From the NCBI GenBank assembly GCA_036346225.1, contig JARFIW010001469.1, forward strand, positions 5,798,001 through 5,862,000: a stretch of DNA of 64,000 nt, read 5' to 3'. The notes beneath the pieces are model-generated. The model saw only the letters and a program-made list of their open reading frames with translations, did not search any database and was not told the origin of the DNA. Every line of letters begins with the position of its first letter. Positions within the stretch are counted from its first letter, which is position 1. The stretch comes from Platerodrilus igneus. Lineage: Eukaryota; Arthropoda; Insecta; Coleoptera; Lycidae. The translations under genes and the position numbers were made by a program. This document shows positions 55,155-64,000 of this stretch, piece by piece.

Positions 55155-58100
55155 TGTGTCCAAATTTCGAGTCTCTACATTGTGATTTCAGTTATTATAA
55201 GAGATAGAAATTGGGTTAAATGGGGAAAGATTTGGAGGAATCCAGGCCAGTTTTGTATCCGTTTACAAAATTGGTGTAAGTTGTCTGGTTTTGGAGATAT
55301 TCGAAGAAAACTAAAAATGGCGGATTTTGTTTTTTGATAATAAAACATGAATCATAAGTCGCACCATCACAAGACTTGCACATTATTAAGACACTTTTCT
55401 AAAAGAAGTATTTTAGCATATACAGAATCATTCGACTGTCTTTTGTTTTCGAGGAAACGCCCACAACTTTTGTTTTCTTATGGCCGCCATTTTGAATATT
55501 AAGTGAATATTATGCGCCTTAAAATTACCTTTTCAAAGATATGCCACATGTCTATGAAAAAATGCAAAACTATCCTAAATTTTAAAAATAACTAAATATG
55601 TATGTTCTTTAACGTTTGGTAATCCCAACAGGGCAAAAATTTGATTTCTACTTTATGAAAAGTACAATACACATTTTATAATGTACACAAACAGCATTTG
55701 TCACAAATTATTAATTATGGTGGTACTAGAGTTAAAATGATATCGTTTTATAATAGTAGGCGGTGGTATGTGACAAAACCAAACAATTGAATTACAGTTA
55801 TATGTCAACCAAAATCTAAAATTTAGATAAACTTGTGGTGTTGCAAGTTTTGGTGCCGGTGGTGCTGCATTTTTAATTTAAAAAATGGCACATGTCTACA
55901 AGTTTTCGAATGAGGAAAAGTTTGATATGCTAAATACTTATTTACAATCGTTTGAACGCTGATACGGCATCCGCCAGATATTTGGAATTGTATCCAGAAA
56001 GGCGACAACCGCATAAAACATACTTCAGAAAAATTGTAATGAATTTACTGAATTATGGTGCTTTTGAACAGACTAGGGAACAATACGACTTAAACAATAG
56101 AGAACGTGTTCTAAGCATTACTGAGGCGGTAACACGAAATCCATCCACATCCGTAAGATCTGTAAGCCGTGAACTTAATATTCCAAAATCAACTGTTCAT
56201 AATATTTTAAAAAAGGATAAGTTTCATCCTTATAAACCTACTATTGTCCAATGCCTCAAAAGAGAAGATTTCGCCAGACGAATGCGTTTTTGTAATTGGT
56301 ACATCCAAAAATGCGAGGAAGAATCGCACTTTCCAGAATTGATAATATGGACAGACGAAACGCGGTTTACCAATTGCGGGGTTTTCAATAAACATAACAC
56401 GCATCACTGGAGCACTGAAAATCATCATCTGACGGCGCAACGCAAATTTCAAATGAGATATGAATTTAACGTTTGGTGTGGTATCTTAGGTAGTTAATTA
56501 TGATATAAATATTTTAGTAAATTAACCAATGTAATTAATACTTTTATAGGTAATAATTTGATTGGACCCTTTTATTTTGTCAATAACCTCAATGGCGCCA
56601 GATATATGGAATTGTTAAGAGACCAAATAATTCCGGTTATTAGAGGACTTGTACCAAATGATGATGATTTTCGAAAACTATGGTTTCAGCAAGATGGTTG
56701 TCCAGCTCACAATTCCGAGAAGTTAAGCGCCCTTTAGCTGAACATTTTGGCCAAAATATTATATGCAATAGTGGACCAATTATGTGGCGGCAAGATCACC
56801 AGATCTTACACCACTTGATTTTTATTTATGGGGTTTTGCTAAAAATGAGGTATGAGTTTGAACCGCCTCATAATATAAACAAACTGCAGGAAAGAGTCCG
56901 TGACATTCTTAACTCTATAAATAGGAGCACGTTAAGCAGAGTTGTACGGAAAGTTTTAATTAATTGTCGAATGTGCCGTGATGCAAACGGACAGCATTTT
57001 CAGCATCTACGGGAAGGAATTTAGATGATAGTTTGCTGTTTCGGTCACATTTAATTTTGTTCCCTAAATTAGATAAGATAGGCTACAGTTTTATGTTTAA
57101 GTTAATTTTAAGATTTATACCCAATACTTTACGAGTTCTACTTAACAAAATGTATGTGGTACTACTACTACTACTGTTTGGAAAGTAGAAATCAAATTTT
57201 TGCCCGTTATAGAACATACAAATTTAGTTATTTTTAAAATTTAGGATAGTTTTTGCATTTTTTATAGACATGTGGCATATCGTTGAAAAGGTAGTTTTAA
57301 GGCGCATAACATTCACCTAATATTCAAAATGGCGGCCATAAGAAAAACAAAAGTTGTGGGTGCTTTCCTCGAAAACAAAAGACAGTCGAATGATTCTGTT
57401 TATGCTAAAATACTCCTTTTAGAAAAGTGTCTTAATAATGTGCAAGTCTTGTGATGGTGCGACTTATGATTCATGTTTTATTATCAAAAAACGAAATCCG
57501 CCATTTTTAATTTTTTTCAAATATCTCCAAAACCAGACAACTTACACCAATTTTGTAAACGGATACAAAACTGGCCTGGATTCCTCCAAATCTTTCCCCA
57601 TTTAACCCAATTTCTATCTCTTATAATAACTTAAATCACAATGTAGAGACTCGAAATTTGGACACACTGTATATAGATTTTACGACCTAATTATTTAATA
57701 GTAGATGAATTTAATGGGTTATAGGTCGTTTAATTAAGAAGTATTCTTTTAATTGTCTGAATTTCGAGTTTATTTAACTCTTGTTCACAGATTTCTAAAA
57801 GTAAAGTTGTTTATAAACATATTTTTTAACTAAATGTCTACTTACAATAGTTACGATTTTTAAAAAATGGCATAAAAAACAGGAAATTGAATGTATGCAT
57901 ATCATAATCATCATCATTAGGTCTTCAGTCCTGGAACTGGTTAGACGCGTACCCTCATTGTTTCCTATTATGAGCGATCCTACACATTTCCCTGAAATTT
58001 CCACAATTTGTATCTTTCACTAACTGCATGTAATAATCTACTATAGGTCTACCTCTACCTTTTTCCCCTTATCTCTGTGTGTAATATATCCCACACTATT

Positions 58101-61100
58101 TCCCAAAAATGCCTTAGAACGTATCCAGCCATTCGATTTCTCCTATTTTTTTTTGTTTTCCACAGTTATTTATTCCTTGAATAGTTCTATAACCTCTTTG
58201 TTATTAACTCTGTCTGTCCATGCTATCATCCTCATACAATTGAAGCCACAACATTCCAAAAGTCTTATACCGTTTTTTGTCTAACTACTCCTATTTCATA
58301 GACGTACTGTGCTGTACTTCACACATATGCTTTCAACAATTTTCTCCTTTCTATGATGGTTGACTTCGATCATCGTCACTGCTCTTTCTTGTTAGATGCA
58401 GTTCGATTCCCATTCTATTGTAACGAATATATATTCTGTAGCACTATTTTTGGAAGAATCACATCTGTGCATTTTTAGTCTGTGATATTTGATTCTTGTA
58501 TTTGATACTGTTATATCTGAAAGAAACAATTCCACAATGGAACAGGAAATCATGACCGTTTAATTAGTTTAAATGCTTTACCCAGAAATATTTAATAATA
58601 ATATACACTCAGAAAACATATTTAAAAGGGAACTAGTCGTTTGTGTTGCCTAACCCACAGGCGGATTATATCCTTTCAGTCGTTAAAATTAGGATAGCGC
58701 TTGCGTGAATACGGTCACGAGGTGACGCATAAAGCAGATGAGCCGTTCCTTACTTGTACGGTACGAATAACGAAGTCAGCCATTGTATTTGAGAATGTAG
58801 TCCAGACTGCATCATATACAGATGGGTTCCCAAGTTTTTCATAAGTGGGGCCTCAGAATAGGCGTGCCAAGATAGAGACAGGAGGGCTGGTCGTCTTGGG
58901 ACACGGAAGATTCATTCCTGTGACTCCGGCAAGGCACTAGACCACGCTTCTTCTTGAAATGGTTCGAGTCGGTATTTGTTAACGCGCATGAAGTAACTAG
59001 AAATATATGTAAAGAGATTGGGACAACGTTCGTTTATTAAGAAGTTACAGCTTTTGTTCGATGTTTTGTTGCTACAAGTTAGTAAGCGGATTCCAGAAAA
59101 TGTGCATCGCTGTTCGATAACTAGGGGTAACAGCTTCATTAAAAACAGGTATCAAACCTTTCTTTTGTCATGTTTGTGAGACTTTGAATGTGCTCACATA
59201 AAATTGTAATCGAAGATTGTTTAATTATACTAAATTTTGTGCACGAACAACAACGTGGAATATAATTGTTAAGAAATACTATTAAAATAATTTTGTAAGA
59301 CACGCAGAGCATCCATGTGTTAAAATATTGTGATTCTAAAGTCCATTTCCTGTTTTTTAAAAAGTTCATTACAGATGTCAAATTTTAATAAGGTCATTAT
59401 ACTTGAATAAGTTGAAATTTTATTTATCCAAGTTAGCTGCACGTGATTTAAATTTTTTTTAAAGAAATAAATTAAACTGATGTGAAAAACATGTAAACCA
59501 ATAAACAGATCTGTCCATTTGGTATCAGAAATTTTGTTATGACATATTATTAAAATTAAGGTTTTGTTATGTCAAGACAGATTTATAAAGAATTCAATTT
59601 TATTATTTCGTATTTGTAATCATATTCGAAAAAAAAACGAAAAGAGAGAAACTATATTAAATTTCATTTTTGGACTCAAGTTTTTTATTCCATGCACAAT
59701 TAATTTTAATAAATTTTTTTAAAGAAAATAAATTTTTTGAATAATGAAATTAGACGAATGTTGAAGTAATTTAAAACAGATATGTTACGATTGATTTATT
59801 CTAGATGTCCATTTTCAATTCAAATACCTTTGGTGTGGTAATCTCAACATTATCCACTCGTAATTATTAGTATGCTTTTTTATTAAAAAGCACAAACAGT
59901 GTCTTTTTAATAGAAAATTTGTTGTGTACTTTTTCTTTCAGGGTCATCGAGATCGAAGAGGTTGTAAGTATGTTCCATAGGTTTCCAGATGTGTTAGTTC
60001 ATTAAGTTGTAAGTTTTTTATGGTGCTTATATCCCATGAGTTTCTGTATCTTCTCATAGGAGTATTGAATTTTTTGTGCTATCATCCATATAGATACAGT
60101 GGCGCTCAATTCCCCTTTTTCTTTTTATGTTAGCTTATTGTAGAGTTCATACCATCCCCACGCCCTTTCTCATTGCTCACCCTTGGGGTAATTCCCAGAC
60201 TTAGCCGCGAACAAGTAAAACTTCACTTGTATCCAACGAGTGGAGGCAAAAAATGTTACACTATTGCTTACAAATATATACCCAATTTCCCCAATATTCA
60301 GTAGTACGTGAGGGGGTTAAGCGGCATGCGGCTACCAAGATCCCATAACACTTGAACATTTGCCGATTTAATAGTTTTCCAATATTTTCGTTCACACAAT
60401 GAACATTAGCTAAAAATATTTCAAAACCAACACCTGTAGTTGTTTATAATAATCATCAAATTTAAGTGCAATTATTTTTTTGGTCATTGCGTTTTCCGTC
60501 TTAAAACTGGTTGGACGCGTACACTTATTTCTATTTTAAGCTGGCCTAGACCGTTCCCTGAAATTCCCACAGCCTAGATATAGCTCAGTTCCTGTTCTGT
60601 TATTTCCTAATTATATGCCCCATTTCACCGAGATTCAATGGTATGTGAAGGAGGTTAAGCAGCCTGTGGCTACCAAGATCCTCCATCACTTAGACATTTA
60701 CCAAATTAATAGTTTTCCAGTAAGTCCTTTAGCACAATTAACATTACTTGAGAATACTTCAAAACTAAAACTTGTAGTTGCTTATAATAATCATCACATT
60801 TAAGTACATTTATTTTTTTTGTTATTAGGTTTTCTATCTTGAACTGGCTGGACGCATACCTACATTGATTTTTATTCTGAGCTAGACAATGTTTCCCTAA
60901 AATTCCCACAGCCTACATCTTTCACTATCTATGTGAAATCGTCTAACCTAGGTTTACCTCTACATCTCTTTTTTCCTATCTCTGTTTCTAATATATTCCG
61001 CACTATTCCCTCACGTCTTAGTATGTGGCCTATCATCCAATCTCTCATATTTTTTACTCTTTTCTACATATTTCTTTCTTCCTCTACCATTTCTAGTACC

Positions 61101-63338
61101 TCTTTGTTCTTAACTTTGTCTGTCCATGATATCTTCATCATACGTCTATAGCACCACATTTCAAAAGCTTCTATCTTTTTCCTGTCCGCTTCTCCTACTA
61201 TCCAGGTTTCACAGCCGTACAGTGCTGTGCTCCACACATGTTTTAAGCAATCCTTCCCTTGTTTCTATGTTTGTTGTTTTTGAACACAGTAGTTGCTTTT
61301 TCTTGTTAAATGTAGCACGACCTTGTGCTAATCTTTGTTTTATATCTTTTGTGCTTTTCCCATCTTGCGTTATTTGGCTTCCTAGGTAGTAGAACTCCTT
61401 AGCCTCTTGTAAGTTCTCGTTACCTATTTGTATTCTAGTTTTTAATTTATTTTCTTTACATGTTAGTACTTTAGTTTTATTTTTGTTAATTTTCATAACG
61501 TATCTCTCAGTTAGAACTGTTTCCATTTCATTAAGAGCATCTTCTAACTCTTCCTTGCTAGAAGCTAACACCGCTATATCATTTGCATATCTAAGCATAT
61601 CAATCATTTGTCCCTGCATAATAATTTCAAATGTATTCTTGCATTTGACAGTATTCATTGCCTCTTCGATGTACACGTTAAGAATTAATTGGAATAGGGC
61701 ACATCCCTGTCTCACTCCTTTCATAATATTTACTCCTTTATGTTCCTGCTATTCTAAACAAAAAACCAGGACTTTTTATTTATGTAAGTGAGCACATATT
61801 TACCTCTGAAATTTTCATGCTCAACCAATGAAATCACTGGAATACCAACGTAAAACATTATTAATCAAAACAAATAAATCATGTTACTGTAATAATTTAG
61901 TACAGAATTACAATATCATCTCCAACTTTTAAAAAACTGGCATAATGAATTTGAGAACCTTTGACTGTGAACCATATATGATACAGAAATAATTTTACCT
62001 AGATCAAAAATATAGTAACCTAAAAATTATATTTCTTAAAGGAAATTGCCAAACTCTATAGGCGGAATTGACTAATACAGAAACTATTAAAATGAAATAT
62101 GATTATAAGCATTTCAAAGAAAAATCACAAGTTTTTAGTGCAGTTACACAAAAGTTAAAGGAGAAATTATATAGGTTATTACTGAAAACAAATACGTAAC
62201 TACACAATCGGAAAGCAACATCCAATAGCATATTGATCATATAGAAAGACCTACTTCCATTTGTTACTTTATTGTATTAATGACACAAGTTTTAAGGCTT
62301 TCTAAATTAATGTAAAAACAACATTCAACCTTTTATTATGGGCTGACCGCTGAATTCTTTGGATACATAATTAAAATTTGAAAAGTATTTCAAATAAAGT
62401 GGGTTTGCACAAATTTAGCTCATATTTTTATGTAGCATATAGATAAGTTTTATTATAAATCGGTAGTTACTACTTTAATGAACAAATATATCAAATACAA
62501 ACCTTAGCTAATCTTTCTTGTTCCTCCTGTTGAATTTCAACCAATGATTTAATACTTTTACTATCCGTAGGTTTTTTACTCCAATTTAGCTGCATTACCT
62601 GTTTCTCCATTGCACTAAGTTCTTGTTGAATCAATTGAGCCCTTTGTTGCTGTATAGCTACTTGTTCCGCCCGTTTTTCACGTTCAGCTCTTTGAATTTC
62701 AGTTAAACTTAATTCAGGTGTTAAATTCGATTGACTCCAAGGTGCAATACGTTGAGCAGCTTTGTGAGATAAGTCAATTTCCTGTTGTTGCTGTCGCTGC
62801 AGCGCTGCTTCCATTTGTTTCATACGAAACTGTTCTTCCTTTTCTTTTAATTCATTTCTGAAAAGAAAAAGATTTTAAAAATAATATTTGAAATTTGTTT
62901 TAAGAACTACACAGTTGTTTAAAAAGAGTTAGTTTATTATTAAGAAAAACAAACTATAACAAAGCTAAAGTGTACGTAACGTAAATCATTCAGCAATGGA
63001 CAGCTAAAGGTACCAATGAACATTCAAATATCACGTCTACTTTTCTTGATGCGTCTGCAAATTGCAATCACACTTTAATGATTTAACACAAAATACAAAT
63101 AAAATTTACCATAAAGTTTAAAAACTTACTTAACCCTTTCTGCTTCCTCCAATTTTTTCTGTTCTTCCATTTTACGTTTAGCTTCTTCCTCTGCCTTCCT
63201 TTGTTCTTTAAGTCTTCTTTTCTCTTCTAATTCACGTAAACGCTTTTCCTCGGCTTCCTTTTTTGCTTTTTCTAATTCTCTCCTGACACGCTCTTCTTCT
63301 TTTCTCCGTTTCTCTTCTGCCATTTTCTTTTCAGCTTC
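50875..63338 (-). CDS. Gigyf: GIGYF (GYF-domain protein), 3' half of gene in five exons
   Basis: GIGYF proteins bind 4EHP and repress translation of selected mRNAs. Five minus-strand exons (63338-63130, 62857-62503, 51677-51323, 51276-51047, 50997-50875) join in frame through GT-AG introns. They encode the charged coiled coil ([19 protein letters not shown]), a Gln-rich segment with IAPWSQ, a Trp-rich WSGHGLSW region, the conserved C-terminal [13 protein letters not shown]…[11 protein letters not shown] fold and the terminal '[16 protein letters not shown]' tail. The last two parts correspond clearly to the C-terminus of vertebrate GIGYF2. The GYF domain and the 4EHP-binding N-terminus lie upstream, outside the window. 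The gene spans at least 12.5 kb because of one intron of 10.8 kb. I see no disabling change in these exons. Confidence 0.9.
51047..51276 (-). CDS. Gigyf: GIGYF exon, C-terminal helical fold
   Basis: The acceptor TTTTTTAG starts the exon, with the split codon completing [13 protein letters not shown]. It continues [20 protein letters not shown] and [13 protein letters not shown], equivalent to the E-V-x-D-Y…F-x-x-Q-F-L-E-R-R block of vertebrate GIGYF2. The donor is GTTGGT. Confidence 0.9.
51323..51677 (-). CDS. Gigyf: GIGYF exon, Trp-rich and C-terminal fold start
   Basis: The acceptor TTATTAG and donor GTAAGT give a 355-bp exon. It encodes [16 protein letters not shown], a Trp-rich stretch with WSGHGLSW and WDDTN, then [20 protein letters not shown] and [17 protein letters not shown], matching the helix FTQWC-x-x-x-L-x-x-L of GIGYF2. 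Confidence 0.9.
51765..52349. repeat. 287-bp tandem duplication upstream of the Crypton-like gene
   Basis: Units 51765-51051+1000 (that is, 51765-52051) and 52052-52349 share about 95 percent of bases by eye. Each opens CTCCCATAAAAGAGCAC and closes AAAGGTGGGCT. Each contains the short palindrome GTTGCTAAGCAAC, and in the second unit the site is partly duplicated (GTTGCTAGGCAAGTTGCTAA). The Crypton-like ATG lies 92 bp after the second unit, so the repeat may be its promoter or leader. Confidence 0.9.
52442..53566 (+). pseudogene. Crypton-like tyrosine recombinase gene with one intron (broken)
   Basis: Crypton transposons encode a tyrosine recombinase that cuts and rejoins DNA through a Tyr-DNA intermediate. 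The ATG frame (52442) encodes the SAM-like core-binding part ([24 protein letters not shown]) and ends at a TAA within a Lys-rich stretch. The same frame continues [20 protein letters not shown] to a donor at 52865. After a 60-nt GT-AG intron (52865-52924) comes the catalytic half: box I Arg in GACRRQEL, then in shifted frames [18 protein letters not shown] (His-x-x-Arg) near 53245, [10 protein letters not shown] near 53330, and catalytic Tyr in NYIADS (about 53360). A C-terminal tail ends at 53566. The R-H-R-Y set is preserved, but one stop and about three frameshifts disable it. Similar proteins are common in insects. Confidence 0.75.
53752..53886. repeat. Long imperfect palindrome downstream of the Crypton-like gene
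   Basis: The left arm (53759-53808, containing TGGAATGCCCATTTCTCAC) is matched by the right arm (53822-53877, containing GTGAGAAATGGGCAT) around a 13-base centre. A few outer bases also pair. Two or three small indels separate the arms. The transcript would fold into a stable hairpin of about 50 bp. Confidence 0.85.
53887..55110. other. Unassigned AT-rich sequence inside the GIGYF intron
   Basis: No gene or recognisable repeat was seen. Confidence 0.5.
55111..55151. repeat. (TA)n microsatellite at a transposon insertion point
   Basis: About 20 TA units directly precede the mariner-type terminal repeat. A TA-targeting transposon entering a TA run is expected. Confidence 0.92.
55152..57669 (+). 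mobile_element. Tc1/mariner-superfamily transposon with ~500-bp terminal inverted repeats
   Basis: The element is 2518 bp with long terminal inverted repeats (55152-55653 and 57183-57669), both starting CAGTGTGTCCAAATTTCGAG from the outside and differing at only a few percent of positions. TA flanks both ends, as in this superfamily. Between them lies a single plus-strand transposase gene with one intron. The long, nearly identical arms suggest fairly recent activity despite the broken gene. It lies in the GIGYF intron, antisense to that gene. Confidence 0.93.
55885..57024 (+). pseudogene. Mariner-superfamily DDD-type transposase gene with a 60-nt intron (broken)
   Basis: The ATG at 55885 starts [21 protein letters not shown], followed by a frameshift near 55955 and an open run (55952-56497) through two helix-turn-helix regions ([34 protein letters not shown]) to the first catalytic Asp in [10 protein letters not shown] 60-nt GT-AG intron (56490-56549) splits a Gly codon, as the frame [10 protein letters not shown] shows. 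The second Asp lies in [10 protein letters not shown] near 56690, and a frameshift follows. The third lies in [14 protein letters not shown] near 56805, read across a shift. The C-terminus resembles the family's NGQHFQHL ending. A D-D-D rather than D-D-E triad marks the mariner-like side of the superfamily. Confidence 0.85.
57670..57904. other. Short spacer in the GIGYF intron
   Basis: Nothing was recognised. Confidence 0.4.
57905..58425 (-). mobile_element. RTE-type LINE 3' fragment (B9)
   Basis: The plus strand starts ATCATCATCATTAGGTCTTC and continues with the reverse complement of the subfamily B C-terminus (SQLCMSQ... lost in shifts; RVNNKEV region near 58200) for about 500 bp before identity stops. 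It is 5'-truncated. Confidence 0.8.
58426..60285. other. Unassigned sequence in the GIGYF intron
   Basis: No gene was recognised. The segment 58640-58960 is clearly GC-richer than its surroundings and may be an unrecognised repeat. The rest is AT-rich. Confidence 0.4.
60286..60895 (-). repeat. Duplicated 3' unit of RTE copy B10
   Basis: Two units of about 350 bp, marked by AAACTGGTTGGACGCGTAC near 60500 and GAACTGGCTGGACGCATAC near 60840, each carry the end of the coding region and the 3' UTR with GTTAAGC…CTACCAAGATC elements. The arrangement matches that at 43.8-44.4 kb. Confidence 0.8.
60896..61750 (-). mobile_element. RTE-type LINE, subfamily B, 5'-truncated copy (B10)
   Basis: The frame 61724-61209 (171 codons) reads [33 protein letters not shown] (the catalytic box changed from FADD to YAND, so one Asp is lost), then [20 protein letters not shown]. 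The C-terminus ([20 protein letters not shown] region) follows in another frame down to about 60900. The copy begins in the RT and points in the same direction as GIGYF. Confidence 0.88.
61751..62490. other. Remaining intron sequence near the GIGYF donor
   Basis: AT-rich and without recognisable features, apart from the donor at 62502-62501. Confidence 0.5.
62503..62857 (-). CDS. Gigyf: GIGYF exon, Gln-rich and IAPWSQ segment
   Basis: Acceptor TTTTCAG and donor GTTTGT bound this 355-bp exon. It encodes [20 protein letters not shown], then [20 protein letters not shown] and a second coiled coil ending [13 protein letters not shown]. The APW-x-Q and S-L-x-E-I-Q blocks are conserved in GIGYF1/2. 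Confidence 0.88.
63130..63338 (-). CDS. Gigyf: GIGYF exon, charged coiled coil
   Basis: The acceptor TCTATAG precedes 63338 and the donor GTAAGT follows 63130. All but a few residues are Glu, Lys, Arg, Ala and Leu in heptad-like order ([19 protein letters not shown]), as in the central coiled coil of GIGYF proteins. This is the first exon visible; the next upstream one lies beyond 64000. Confidence 0.88.
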
Positions 63339-64000
63339 CTATAGATATGAAATATAGAATAAATGAATCTTAGTTATGACAAATGTCTGCATCACTAAAG
63401 CAATTCTTGATAAAAAGAAGAGTTGCCTAGTGTATACTATTAATTTAAATAAGATATTTAATAATGAGATATATATTTATGAAGAAGTTCGTTTAAAAAA
63501 GGTTTAATACAAGATTGTCCGGCACCAATATTAATTATAATGTACAAAGTTAGCAACACTCTTTCTATAACGTATATTTCGTTACTTCATTACTCATAAT
63601 TTGTCGAAACTATCATTTTATTATTCTAAAACAAGGGTAAGCATTATTTTAAAAGTGTATAAACTAATGTACAAAATCAATAAACTGAATATCATTCAAA
63701 GTACCTGCTTGATACTCAACTGTGTGGTACAGTTCAAGATGTATATAGTAAGGCGGACTACAAAAATTCAAGGTCTACTTTGGCTACCATATGGGAAGTA
63801 TTATATGAAAAATAAATTTACTACGGAAATAAACGTGCATGTACTAAGTACTTTCACCTTCAAGATTGTGAAAATGAATTAAAATGTATGAAATTATATC
63901 TTAACATTATTGTTAATTTATTTTAGCTGTACCATCACTATTTCGTTTCTGTTGACCAAACAAAATTTTTATGCCATTTAATAATCTAACGATACCTAGA
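63339..64000 (-). other. Probable upstream intron of GIGYF
   Basis: No coding motif was seen between the acceptor at 63340 and the end of the window. The frame at 63601-63882 (plus strand) lacks any family motif. The preceding GIGYF exon should lie beyond the window. Confidence 0.5.

Larger units (their letters stand above)
51678..62502 (-). other. GIGYF large intron (10.8 kb) occupied by mobile elements
   Basis: The intron lies between two exons that join in frame. From the acceptor side it holds a 287-bp tandem duplication, a Crypton-like gene, a long palindrome, about 1.2 kb unassigned, a mariner-superfamily element, and RTE 3' ends. The two DNA transposons point against the gene and the RTE pieces point along it. 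The remaining introns are 47-272 bp, so insertions account for most of the expansion. Confidence 0.85.

Noticed and set aside
1..64000. CRISPR array, prokaryotic operon or phage
   Set aside because: No regularly spaced repeats of suitable length were seen, and spliced genes and eukaryotic transposons occur throughout.

Overview
The window is nuclear DNA of an arthropod, most probably an insect. It is AT-rich, has spliceosomal introns, and holds two recognisable host loci in about 64 kb. The species cannot be named from what is visible. The rest is mostly decayed transposable elements: RTE-type LINEs, Penelope-like elements, tRNA-headed SINEs, Crypton-like tyrosine recombinases, Tc1/mariner, hAT and pogo/Tigger DNA transposons, and copia and Ty3-type fragments. 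No CRISPR array, operon or other prokaryotic feature was seen.

Host genes. (1) An intact intronless minus-strand ORF at 25558-26406 encodes an SR splicing factor of the B52/SRp55 (SRSF4/5/6) type, with RRM1, a pseudo-RRM carrying SWQDLKD, and an RS tail. (2) The 3' half of a minus-strand GIGYF gene (GYF-domain translational repressor, partner of 4EHP) runs from 63338 to 50875 in five exons. One intron of about 10.8 kb is filled with mobile DNA. A possible minus-strand terminal exon near 13.8-13.9 kb is weak.

Layout. 1-2.8 kb: unassigned, with a faint zinc-finger-like remnant. 2.8-5.2 kb: two Penelope-like copies in inverted orientation. 5.4-6.2 kb: Crypton-like remnant holding a SINE piece. 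7.8-11 kb: hAT remnant and a mariner C-terminal piece. 11-16.5 kb: mostly unassigned, with a perfect 60-bp tandem duplication. 16.5-22.4 kb: two decayed RTE copies. 22.7-25 kb: copia gag/protease remnant, then an unclassified remnant. 25-26.5 kb: SR gene. 27.5-29.7 kb: Ty3-type integrase fragment and a pogo/Tigger element with a PHD-like tail. 29.7-33.5 kb: RTE copy holding a 549-bp nested insertion. 33.5-35.5 kb: small tandem repeats and a tRNA-Lys primer-site-like module. 35.5-49.6 kb: a dense RTE cluster with two subfamilies and two SINEs with 13-bp target duplications. 49.6-51 kb: tandem and inverted repeats. 51-63.4 kb: GIGYF, whose large intron holds a Crypton-like element, a 2.5-kb mariner-superfamily element with ~500-bp inverted repeats, and RTE 3' ends.

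The elements are not a cooperating system. They record repeated invasion, nesting and decay around two conserved RNA-regulation genes. The structural points most worth following are these: the duplicated 3' unit shared by four RTE copies of two subfamilies; the SINE with a V-core-like centre; the Crypton-like gene bounded by a 287-bp tandem repeat and a large palindrome; and the unclassified remnant at 24-25 kb.
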